DNA from: Bacteroidaceae bacterium | GTDB lineage: Bacteria > Bacteroidota > Bacteroidia > Bacteroidales > Bacteroidaceae | Direction: 5' to 3' | Assembly (NCBI GenBank): GCA_017560945.1 | Contig: JAFZDY010000003.1 | Location: forward strand, 1 to 37,306 | Length of the DNA stretch: 37,306 bases | In this document: in pieces, positions 18,401-25,209 of the stretch | Layout of the letters: every line of letters begins with the position of its first letter | How positions within the stretch are numbered: the stretch's first letter is position 1 | Program-made: the position numbers and the translations under genes | The notes under the pieces: model-generated | The model's database searches: none | Told to the model about the DNA's origin: nothing | Seen by the model: the letters and a program-made list of their open reading frames with translations, nothing else

Positions 18401-20186
18401 TATCCTCATCACCACCATCACTACCGTCATCGCTATGCTTCCTATGGCCATGGGCGATACCGACTATGCTGGTGCCATTGGTGCTCCGTTTGCCATTACC
18501 GTCATCGGAGGTCTCACCTTCTCGGCAGTGCTCACATTAGTGATGATTCCTACCGTATATCTTTCTATGGAGAACATCCTTCGTTGGTATCGTTCACTCA
18601 GTCGTCCCATGCATCTGCTTCATGCGGCCATCTTTGTGTTGGGTCTGTTCTACATCTATACGAAGGTAGATGGCATCTTCATTCAGTTGTTATACCTGCT
18701 TGTACTCATATGCCTCATTCCTGGTTGTACCTACTTCATCATGAGTTCTATCCGATTGGCCAACATTCGCGTAATTGACAAGGATGAACCCATTCGCATT
18801 GAAGTACGCAATCTGGTAAAGATCTACGACCGTGCCCCATTATTTGAACGTCAGTGGGTGAGTGGTCTCAAGATTCGTCGCCGTTTGGGTCTCGACCGCA
18901 AGTTCCATCAGTTGGGAGACTTCCTCCCCATCTTGTGGCAAGTAGTTGTATTTGCATTCTTCGGCTACATGGCAGCATTCTACCTCGATAGCATCTTCTG
19001 GATTCTCGTCATGACCCTCACAGTCAGTGCCGGAGTATACCACATCTGGGGTATGGTACGTAGTTACATCGGATACCGCATTCCTGCTAAGAAGAAGTTG
19101 CTCAGCATCATCCATCGTGTAGTCTATTTTGCCATCCCAGTACTCACCATCTGGTTCCTCCATTATCGTGGCATAAGTTCATCAGGCATCATTGTTATGT
19201 CAGCCGTATGGGCTCTGGGTATAGCCATCAGTCTTACTTCGGCCTATATCTATGACAATAATATCAATGTGGAGCGCCTCACAGGACGTTTTGCCGAACT
19301 TCGACGCACATGGTTCATCCTGGTAAAGAGCATTCCTATCATTGGTCATCGTCGCAACCCCTTCAAGGCACTGCGTGGTGTATCATTTGAGATTAAGACA
19401 GGTATGTTCGGTCTTTTAGGTCCCAATGGTGCAGGTAAGTCTACTATGATGCGTATCATCACAGGTATCCTCGACCAGAGTTACGGTACCATCCGTATCA
19501 ATGGTATGAATACCCTTGAGTACCGTGAGGAGTTGCAGAGCCTCATCGGTTTCCTTCCACAGGAGTTCGGTATGTACGAGTATATGACCGCTTGGGACTT
19601 CCTCGACTATCAAGCCATCCTGAAGGGTATTACCGATAACGATGTCCGCCGTGAGCGTCTCGAGTACGTGCTCAAGTCAGTTCATATGTACGAGCGTCGC
19701 GATCACAAGATAGGCTCCTTCTCAGGAGGTATGAAGCAGCGTGTCGGCATTGCACTCATCCTGCTTCATCTGCCCCGTATCTTGGTAGTGGATGAACCTA
19801 CAGCAGGTCTTGACCCACGTGAGCGTATACGTTTCCGTAATCTGTTGGTAGAACTCAGTCGCGAGCGCATCGTCATCTTCTCTACCCACATTATCGAGGA
19901 CATTGCCAGTTCATGTAACCAGGTAGTCGTCATCAACCGTGGTAACCTGAAATACTTCGGCGAACCTATGGATATGATTCGTATGGCTGAAAACAAGATA
20001 TGGTCCTTCACCGTCAGCACTTCCGAGTTATCACAACTCGATACCCGTCTGGTAGTAAACAACATGATGGAGAACGACCGTGTACGTGTTCGCTACATCT
20101 CTATAGAGAAGCCGCCGTATTCCGATGCCGTACAAGTTGAAGCCAACTTGGAAGACGCTTATTTGTGTTTATTAAAAGATATGTAA
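15492..20186 (+). CDS. RND permease-ABC ATPase fusion protein
   Basis: One uninterrupted frame of 1564 residues. About 1-1030 is a complete RND permease: TM4 GMLLDNSIVVLEN with Asp397/Asn398, TM10 GVVVNNGIILID with Asn937, and two periplasmic loops. Two extra helices follow (about 1041-1060 and 1066-1088). IRIEVRNLVKIYDR (1101-1114) then looks like the first strand and A-loop Tyr1112 of an ABC ATPase. The fold resumes only at FKALRGVSFEI (1291 onward), after four predicted helices (about 1145-1167, 1168-1190, 1206-1226, 1232-1255). The ATPase core is intact: Walker A GPNGAGKST 1310-1318 (Lys1316), signature SGG 1411-1413, Asp1434-Glu1435, His1466. Even helix counts keep the ATPase in the cytoplasm. 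A small ABC-2 permease follows 25 bp later. The function is unknown; it may be an ATP-assisted RND pump. Confidence 0.88.
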   Translation: MKFIITRKITICMLFIALSMLGYVSNKLLYVEMLPNAELPMLYVQVSSRQDVNPAYMESQVIIPLEGVVSTIEGVERIESEAGNRSGRLRVDFNKGMNLKYTILKLQERVNNIIPSLPEGFTVTIEKANVTGVNNNFMTLQVRGSGGVDRLRSLVDKELKPQLENIDGIAAVNVYGGREKAIEIRVNEAALTSLNITPSRISQMLSQYNQERTFLGYVNEPDLRYFVHLDANYDHISEIENVIVAPGPVYLKDIATIFFDLKDETTLSRVNGKEAISVTLVNDAQTNLLELSNRAKARIAQLNEEFMPQDIEMVIQSNSADTIEDNINQVIELGVSGGILAIIILWFFLHNIRLVLFIALSIPISILAAFNLFYTFDISINSLTLIGLALAVGMLLDNSIVVLENIYRLTSLGKTPEEAVIQGTREVWKSIFAATLTTITVFLPFLFSDEVYVKLIGEHIGVSIISTLLFSLVVALLFIPMTTYVMLKRGHGKSVFHEKFSINERPIQIYTVILKTCLRNPAAAIVGCVVVLVGTLMIALSQNSDAGRTVNTDRVTMTVTMPPNSSLEYSEKIVNLLESKLDSFPEKEDVISRIAEDEASITVTLQEGYHENGGRNISEIISDLNHRMRIPNVYTRITAGTSTQEQSGAATAMQGFMDLLGVGDNSERIVIKGSDFDMMDVIASDIRYYLGEMDFIGSTWATNPGRRREIHLTFDPITLASYEISRQNITTALNSLGRELSTGTNLKLGADEYEIVIKEDLTEEQEKKIQNTPKTVDDLRKIMVEDANGGLHELASLASIKYTRDISRINRVNRDRQITITYTIDQSENLPKDVLEGYRDEVDQLIAGYNLPSGIAIQVDRSNESMGEFKFLIIASLVLIYMILASVFQSLSTPFVLLFTIPLAAIGSLLGLLITGNPLQNANTLTGFLILLGVVVNNGIILIDYANILRKRGYGRHRALITSGFSRLRPILITTITTVIAMLPMAMGDTDYAGAIGAPFAITVIGGLTFSAVLTLVMIPTVYLSMENILRWYRSLSRPMHLLHAAIFVLGLFYIYTKVDGIFIQLLYLLVLICLIPGCTYFIMSSIRLANIRVIDKDEPIRIEVRNLVKIYDRAPLFERQWVSGLKIRRRLGLDRKFHQLGDFLPILWQVVVFAFFGYMAAFYLDSIFWILVMTLTVSAGVYHIWGMVRSYIGYRIPAKKKLLSIIHRVVYFAIPVLTIWFLHYRGISSSGIIVMSAVWALGIAISLTSAYIYDNNINVERLTGRFAELRRTWFILVKSIPIIGHRRNPFKALRGVSFEIKTGMFGLLGPNGAGKSTMMRIITGILDQSYGTIRINGMNTLEYREELQSLIGFLPQEFGMYEYMTAWDFLDYQAILKGITDNDVRRERLEYVLKSVHMYERRDHKIGSFSGGMKQRVGIALILLHLPRILVVDEPTAGLDPRERIRFRNLLVELSRERIVIFSTHIIEDIASSCNQVVVINRGNLKYFGEPMDMIRMAENKIWSFTVSTSELSQLDTRLVVNNMMENDRVRVRYISIEKPPYSDAVQVEANLEDAYLCLLKDM

Positions 20187-20211
20187 TAAAAAGTAAAAGG
20201 AAAAAAAAGAT

Positions 20212-20904
20212 ATGAATCCACTTATCACAACCTCTTCATTCAATTTGAAGATTATCTTTGGCGGACGTTTCTTGTGGTTTCTGCTCACCAGTTTTCTGCT
20301 TTTTGCCTACTTCGTATGCAGCAGTTTGTGGAAGGGCGAGTTACCGACAGACGAGATGATGTACTCCCACCTTTTCTTCCCAGCCCTGTTGTTGGTGTTC
20401 TATCCTGCCACGTTCGGCATACAGAACGATGCTGACAACCGCATCCTCGAGATTCTGTTCGGAATACCTGGATACATGTATAAGGTATGGCTCGCACGCC
20501 TTGTGCTCATCTACATGATTGTTTTCGTCATGCTGATAGTTTACTCCCTGGTGGCTTACATCTTGGTGTTCCCTGTCAGCCCGTTGGATATGGCCTATCG
20601 TCTCATGTACCCCGTACTCTTTATGGGAGGCCTTGCCTTTTACTTCTCCACTGTCACTCGCAATGGTAATGCCACAGCCCTGCTCATCATCATCCTTGGC
20701 ATCGGCATCATCTTCTTGCGCGACTCATTCTTGCGTGACACCATGTGGGATATCTCTCTCAATCCCTACCGTTTGCCAGACGATATCCATCCAGTCATCT
20801 GGAGTAGCACTGTCATGAAGAACCGCCTTTTCCTCATTATTGGAGCCTTGGTAACCACATTGTTGGCCTTGCTCAATCTGCAGAAGAGAGAGAATTTCAT
20901 CTAA
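20212..20904 (+). CDS. ABC-2-type permease, last gene of the hybrid cluster
   Basis: A 230-residue membrane protein with six hydrophobic helices (beginning near residues 20, 46, 92, 130, 154 and 204) and almost no soluble part. The order of a short N-terminal amphipathic stretch, six helices and a short basic tail matches ABC-2 permeases. It begins 25 bp after the RND-ABC fusion, so its natural ATPase partner is the fused one. It may instead pair with the ATPase at 5133 and the permease at 6056 to give an asymmetric channel. It ends the operon; a strong terminator lies 52 bp downstream. Confidence 0.75.
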   Translation: MNPLITTSSFNLKIIFGGRFLWFLLTSFLLFAYFVCSSLWKGELPTDEMMYSHLFFPALLLVFYPATFGIQNDADNRILEILFGIPGYMYKVWLARLVLIYMIVFVMLIVYSLVAYILVFPVSPLDMAYRLMYPVLFMGGLAFYFSTVTRNGNATALLIIILGIGIIFLRDSFLRDTMWDISLNPYRLPDDIHPVIWSSTVMKNRLFLIIGALVTTLLALLNLQKRENFI

Positions 20905-20955
20905 GCAGTATGCGTATGAGTGATTAAGGAGAACACATTACCATCACACATATAT

Positions 20956-20999
20956 ACAAGGGTGAAGCATCAATCAATGCATTGGTACTTCACCCTTGT
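20956..20999 (+). terminator. Terminator of the hybrid transport cluster
   Basis: ACAAGGGTGAAG (20956-20967) pairs perfectly over 12 bp with CTTCACCCTTGT (20988-20999). The next bases are T-rich but broken (TGTATTCATTTT). It lies 52 bp past the last permease, with no further gene on this strand before the IS remnant. Confidence 0.8.
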
Positions 21000-21113
21000 T
21001 GTATTCATTTTACAAGAAGAATAGGAGAGTATCTTATGCTTTTCCAACGAATATATACTTCATGTGCAAAGTAAGAGCACTTAAATGTGGAGACAATATA
21101 CGTAAATTCAACC

Positions 21114-21792
21114 GCAAATTCAACTTTTAAATGCAACGGAATTGTCGGTTTGAGATAATTTCAGTGAGCAGAGAGGAAAATCTCCTCCCATGCTCTACTG
21201 AATGGGGAAAAAGTGGTTACTTTACAGCCTCAAACCTCCTACCGAAATCAGTTGTAAAGATGAAACACTTAACCCGAGAGCAAAGGTACGGAATTTCTTT
21301 GATGTTACAAGAAGGAAAGAGCAGAAAAGATATATAGCCAAGGCCATAGGTGTGAGCACCAGTACCATCAATGACAGGCTTACTTCTAAGGTGTGGATTC
21401 GAGAGCTTTCGGGGAAAGATGTCGCCTCGTTAGCATTGAAGGCCATTGAAACGTTGCAGCCTATAAAGGATTTGATACATACAATAACGGCAGACAATGG
21501 AAAAGAATTTGCAAAACATCAGGAAATAGCAGAGAAATTGGAAATTTCTTTCTATTTTTGCAAACCCTACCATTCTTGGGAACGTGGCGCCAATGAGAAC
21601 ACCAACGGACTCATTAGGCAATACATACCCAAAGGAACGGACTTCTGTGAGATAACAGATGAGTTTGTCAGATGGGTTGAGAACAAACTGAACAATAGAC
21701 CCAGAAAGAAACTTGGTTACCTCACGCCAAATGAGAAATTTAATTTAATATTAACAAATTAGAATTCGATTGCATTTGTAAGTTGAATTCGC
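21114..21792 (+). mobile_element. Remnant of an IS30-family insertion sequence
   Basis: Imperfect 30-bp terminal inverted repeats lie at 21114-21143 and 21763-21792. They share AATTCAACTT, AAATGCAA and GAATT blocks, matching at 25 of 30 positions. The enclosed 679 bp is well short of a complete IS30-type element (usually about 1-1.2 kb) and holds a broken, internally deleted transposase gene. I could not define a target-site duplication. Confidence 0.75.
21260..21762 (+). pseudogene. Truncated, frameshifted IS30-type transposase
   Basis: The start at 21260 reads MKHLTREQRYGISLMLQEGK, a helix-turn-helix N-terminus typical of IS30 transposases. The frame then stops at 21335. It would continue as AKAIGVSTST in another frame, as if a TA unit had been added in GATATATAGCC near 21330. 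After STINDRLTSK the middle of the protein is missing, including the first catalytic Asp. The C-terminal rve part survives: TADNGKEFAKH, KPYHSWERGANENTNGLIR and NNRPRKKLGYLTP. No active enzyme is expected. Confidence 0.85.
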
Positions 21793-21828
21793 CCTAATTA
21801 TTCTAATTTTTATGTTCACTTTCCTTTC

Positions 21829-22563
21829 TCACCCCAACAACTCCTGGGGTACTTGGTGGAGTGTATCGGGTTTGCCTACGTCGATAAGTTGAAGGTCACT
21901 CTTGGGAACTCCGATGATGGGTACTTTGTCGGCAATGGAGAGGTAGAAATCGATGATGGAAAAGCGTGTGGGCCATGCCTCCATAAGAGGTAGGAGGGAT
22001 GGACAGAAAAGGTGAATACCTGCAAAGGCATACATGCGACAATCCTCGACACGCAGGTTGGGGTAGGGCGATTTCACTTCACCCGTCTGAATGTTTGTCC
22101 ATCCCATCAGTCGGTTATCATCGGGGTTGAAGAGTAGATAGCGCGACGTCTTCCGTTCGCTGACCAAGAGGGTGGCTCCTTCGCAATGGTGGTGTTGATG
22201 GTAAAAGTCGGCTACATCCAAGTTGCTGAAAATGTCCACATTGTGTATAAGGAAGGGACGTCCGTCGTTGGAGAAGAGGTTGCCTGCCTGACGTATGCCT
22301 CCACCTGTATCGAGCAATTCAGCGCGTTCGTCGCTTATGCGGATGGTCATTCCTTCAATGGGATTTGCCTCTACATAGTCAATAATCTGTTGGCCAAAGT
22401 GGTGTACGTTGATGACAACTTCGGTGTATCCTGCCTTGGAGAGTTTGCGCAACACGTGCCCCAACAGGGGTTGGTCATATATCTCTACTAATGCCTTGGG
22501 CTTAGTGTCTGTCAATGGTTTAAGCCGAGTTCCTAGACCGGCTGCAAATATGAGAGCTTTCAT
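21829..22563 (-). CDS. murU: MurU-like sugar-1-phosphate nucleotidyltransferase
   Basis: A 244-residue cytoplasmic enzyme of the NDP-sugar pyrophosphorylase family. The nucleotide-binding start FAAGLGTRLKPLTDTKPKAL (6-25) is intact. DTGGGI and the metal-site segment HNVDIF (NGD in most relatives) follow. It resembles Pseudomonas MurU, which makes UDP-MurNAc from MurNAc-1-phosphate in the peptidoglycan-recycling bypass. The upstream neighbour on the same strand is an AmgK-like kinase, whose known partner is MurU. Other sugar-1-phosphates cannot be excluded. Confidence 0.72.
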   Translation of the reverse strand: MKALIFAAGLGTRLKPLTDTKPKALVEIYDQPLLGHVLRKLSKAGYTEVVINVHHFGQQIIDYVEANPIEGMTIRISDERAELLDTGGGIRQAGNLFSNDGRPFLIHNVDIFSNLDVADFYHQHHHCEGATLLVSERKTSRYLLFNPDDNRLMGWTNIQTGEVKSPYPNLRVEDCRMYAFAGIHLFCPSLLPLMEAWPTRFSIIDFYLSIADKVPIIGVPKSDLQLIDVGKPDTLHQVPQELLG

Positions 22564-22690
22564 GAGAATTAGGGGACCCCATCCCTTACCTTCCCCTCTA
22601 TGGGAAGGAGTGGATAGATTTTGTTATTACTTTAATTACTGTTCATCACATTTTACTCCTCCCTGTGAAGGGGTAGTGGGGAAGGTTTGA
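22564..22690. repeat. Dispersed-repeat material between murU-like and amgK-like genes
   Basis: CCCCATCCCTTACC and CCCCTCTATGGGAAGGAGTG near 22576-22613 recur, complete or in part, in the ATP synthase operon (for example CCCCTCTATGGGAAGGAGTG near 33730 and CATCCCTTACC near 32913). An inverted relative, CCCTGTGAAGGGGTAGTGGGGAAGG near 22661-22685 split over two parts, runs into the 3' end of the kinase gene and supplies its last dozen codons. Confidence 0.5.
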
Positions 22691-24177
22691 TTGATTCCCT
22701 GCTCCCTATGCGTCAACTCCACCTTTACACCAAACTTTTCGTGGAGGTGCTCGGCAAGGTGTTGCGCACTATAGACTGAACGATGTTGCCCACCTGTACA
22801 TCCGAAGGAGAACATCAAATCGGTAAATCCGCGTTCGAGGTAACGGGCTACATGGGTATCGGCCAACTGATATACGCTTTCGAGGAATGTAAGGATTTCT
22901 CCGTCCTTTTCGAGGAAATCAATCACGGGTTGGTCCAGTCCTGTCAGCTTCTTATAGGGTTCGTATCTACCGGGGTTGTGGGTACTACGGCAATCGAACA
23001 CATAGCCTCCACCGTTTCCAGTAAGGTCCTCGGGGATTCCTTTTTTATAACTGAAACTGAATACCCTTACAACAAATTGTTGAACCTTTTCTCGAGGTTG
23101 ATACTCGGGCTTGGTACATACCTTGGTCAATACCTCATGAAGGTAAGGAAGGGCGTTTATGGGGCTATTCGCAGCACTTAATTGCTGGCGCACACTCTCG
23201 ATGGCGGGCGGTATGCTTGTAAGGAAATGTGCTTTGCGTTCGAAGTATCCGCGGAAACCATAGGCACCCAACACTTGCATCAGACGGAAGAGTACAAAGA
23301 GTTGCAGACGCTGATTGAACTGCTCTCTATCCACTTCACCCATGTAAGGTCTGGCATGTTGGAGGTAGGTCTCTATCAACCTATTGCGCAACGATTGCGG
23401 ATAGCGCGATGCGGCTTGCCAAAGGAAGGAGGCAAGGTCGTAGTAGATGGGACCCTTTCTGCCACCCTGGAAATCGATAAAACGAGGTTCGTCATCAGCA
23501 GTAAGCATCACATTACGGGCTTGGAAATCGCGATAGAGGAAGGTCCTTTGAGTTGACAAGTTGACAAGTTGACGGGTTGACGAGGAGGAGAGTTGTCCTT
23601 CCTTGTCACTTGTACACAACAGGTCGTCAGCCAACTGTTCGAAATCGCGTTGCAAACGTATTTCATCCACATCATCTACCACGGCTTTGAGGAAGCAATA
23701 TTTGAAGTAGTTCAAGTCGAACATAATGCCTTCGCGGTCAAACTCGGCCTTGGGATAGCACCATTCGCCATTCAGCCCTTCGCCACCAAGGAACTGCATT
23801 TGAGGCAACAGGGAGATGGTACGATGGAGCAGAGTTTCTTCCTCCTTACTATAGTCACCACCTCGCTTGCGACCCTCGGCAATGGCATCGTACAAGGCAC
23901 GATTCCCCAGGTCTTCCTGAAGGTAGAAGTGGCCATCCTCGCTCAATTCGCCTACGATACGTGGCACGGGCAAGCCTTTGGAAGCAAAGTGTGTGGCCAT
24001 GTTTACAAAAGCCCTATTCTCCTCTACACAAGCACCATATACGGCTATCAGGCTACCCTGTGGGTGGTCCTTCAATCGCAAATACACACGGTTGCTACCC
24101 GAGCCTGTAATTTGTTCCACTTCGCCCTTGTACTGGGGCAAGTAGGTGTGCAGTATGTTCGATATTTCAGTTTTCAT
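22636..24177 (-). CDS. AmgK-like sugar kinase fused to a RapZ C-terminal domain
   Basis: A 513-residue fusion. About 1-335 is an aminoglycoside-phosphotransferase-fold kinase: catalytic loop YRDFQARN (Asp217) and metal-binding IDFQG (Asp235), related to AmgK, the anomeric MurNAc/GlcNAc kinase. About 369-491 matches the C-terminal domain of RapZ: FSFSYKKGIP, VFDCRSTHNPG, LTGLDQPV and FGCTGGQHRSVY. In E. coli that domain senses glucosamine-6-phosphate. The N-terminal P-loop domain of RapZ is absent. A MurU-like gene lies 72 bp downstream, pointing to cell-wall sugar salvage with built-in amino-sugar sensing (inference). Residues about 195-211, just before the catalytic loop, are encoded by an octamer tandem repeat, and the last 20 residues look repeat-derived. 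Confidence 0.8.
   Translation of the reverse strand: MKTEISNILHTYLPQYKGEVEQITGSGSNRVYLRLKDHPQGSLIAVYGACVEENRAFVNMATHFASKGLPVPRIVGELSEDGHFYLQEDLGNRALYDAIAEGRKRGGDYSKEEETLLHRTISLLPQMQFLGGEGLNGEWCYPKAEFDREGIMFDLNYFKYCFLKAVVDDVDEIRLQRDFEQLADDLLCTSDKEGQLSSSSTRQLVNLSTQRTFLYRDFQARNVMLTADDEPRFIDFQGGRKGPIYYDLASFLWQAASRYPQSLRNRLIETYLQHARPYMGEVDREQFNQRLQLFVLFRLMQVLGAYGFRGYFERKAHFLTSIPPAIESVRQQLSAANSPINALPYLHEVLTKVCTKPEYQPREKVQQFVVRVFSFSYKKGIPEDLTGNGGGYVFDCRSTHNPGRYEPYKKLTGLDQPVIDFLEKDGEILTFLESVYQLADTHVARYLERGFTDLMFSFGCTGGQHRSVYSAQHLAEHLHEKFGVKVELTHREQGINQTFPTTPSQGGVKCDEQ
23551..23582 (-). repeat. Four tandem octamers inside the kinase gene
   Basis: On the plus strand the units are AGTTGACA, AGTTGACA, AGTTGACG and GGTTGACG. 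They encode part of the Ser/Thr/Leu-rich stretch STRQLVNLSTQ just before the catalytic YRDFQARN. Because the unit is 8 bp, gain or loss of one copy would shift the frame before the active site. Confidence 0.85.
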
Positions 24178-24212
24178 GTACAGTAATCCCTTCTGTTAAA
24201 AATAAGGATGAG

Positions 24213-24220
24213 CAAAGATA
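24213..24220 (-). promoter_or_regulatory. Candidate -7 box for the amgK-like/murU-like operon
   Basis: TATCTTTG on the minus strand exactly matches TAnnTTTG and lies 36 bp before the kinase start at 24177. No clear TTTG box is seen at -33. Confidence 0.45.
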
Positions 24221-24259
24221 GTGTATTTTTCTACAATATGGGATAAAATGGTACATTTA

Positions 24260-24291
24260 TTTGAAGGTCATGGATAAAATGTTTACCTTTG
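24260..24291 (+). promoter_or_regulatory. Promoter of the BASS symporter gene
   Basis: TTTG (24260-24263), a 20-bp spacer and TACCTTTG (24284-24291) fully match the Bacteroidales consensus TTTG-N19-21-TAnnTTTG. Transcription should start near 24298, at the edge of a heptamer repeat array. Confidence 0.75.
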
Positions 24292-24299
24292 CATGAGGA

Positions 24300-24341
24300 T
24301 TCAAGGTTCAAAGTTTAAGATTCAAAGTTCAAGGTTCAAGA
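24300..24341 (+). repeat. Six tandem TTCAAGG-type heptamers in the symporter leader
   Basis: Units in order: TTCAAGG, TTCAAAG, TTTAAGA, TTCAAAG, TTCAAGG, TTCAAGA. The array fills nearly all of the predicted 5' leader and ends 10 bp before the start codon at 24352. The same heptamer recurs around and inside atpG. Confidence 0.85.
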
Positions 24342-24351
24342 TTAAAAAATT

Positions 24352-25209
24352 ATGAATACAGTTTGGATAGTAATGCCTATTTTGATAGTGCTAATGTTTC
24401 TTTTGGGAACAGATTTAAATAAGAAAGCATTTACGGATGTAGCAAGAAACCCGCGTGGAGTATTGATAGGGTTGACAGGACAGATAGTACTATTGCCATT
24501 GATAGCTTTTGGTGTAGCGTGGTTGTTGGACCTTCCACCGGTTTATTTCATGGGAATTGTATTGGTTGCTTGTTGCCCAGGAGGAAGTTCATCGAATGTG
24601 TTCTCCATGCTTGCAAAGGGTGATGTGGCTTTGTCTGTCACACTCACGGCCATCAGTAGTGTAGTCACACTCTTTACCTTGCCTTTCATCATGGAAGGTG
24701 TTTCGTTGTTTGTCTCCAACCAATCAGGCATTGATGTACACCTTCCTATAGGTAAGTTGCTGGTACAAAACTTAGTACTACTGCTTGCTCCTATGATGTT
24801 GGGTATTCTTTTCCGTCGCATTCATCCTGAGTTAGCAATGCGTGTCAACAAGGTGTTGAGCAAGTTTGCTTTCCCTGCGTTGATGACATTGGCATTGGTC
24901 TTTTTCCTTCAATATACAACGGAAATCATCGATAACTTTGCCGTACTGGGTTTAGCATCAGGTGCACTCATCCTGTGTGCTATGCTATGTAGTTCGGTGT
25001 TGTCAAGAGTGGTGAAGTTCAGCAATGCAGTTCGACGAACCATTGTGATAGAGGTAGGAATGCAAAATGCGGCTCAAGCCATTGCCATTGCCGCATCACC
25101 TTTTATTTTCAATAGTGGTGAGATGGCTTTACCTGCCATCATCTATGCCTTGTTGATGAATGTCATCCTACTGCTCTATGTGTACGTCATCCGAAAAAGG
25201 GGACAATAA
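24352..25209 (+). CDS. BASS-family (bile acid:sodium symporter-like) transporter
   Basis: A 285-residue inner-membrane protein with nine or ten hydrophobic helices, the family's usual size. CCPGGSSSN (74-82) and EVGMQNAAQA (Glu234, Gln238, Asn239) are the two crossing-helix motifs that hold sodium and substrate in ASBT-type transporters. Bacterial members move varied organic anions, so bile acids are only one option. Its 3' end overlaps the convergent menA gene by 23 bp. Expression probably starts from the consensus promoter at 24260-24291. Confidence 0.88.
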   Translation: MNTVWIVMPILIVLMFLLGTDLNKKAFTDVARNPRGVLIGLTGQIVLLPLIAFGVAWLLDLPPVYFMGIVLVACCPGGSSSNVFSMLAKGDVALSVTLTAISSVVTLFTLPFIMEGVSLFVSNQSGIDVHLPIGKLLVQNLVLLLAPMMLGILFRRIHPELAMRVNKVLSKFAFPALMTLALVFFLQYTTEIIDNFAVLGLASGALILCAMLCSSVLSRVVKFSNAVRRTIVIEVGMQNAAQAIAIAASPFIFNSGEMALPAIIYALLMNVILLLYVYVIRKRGQ

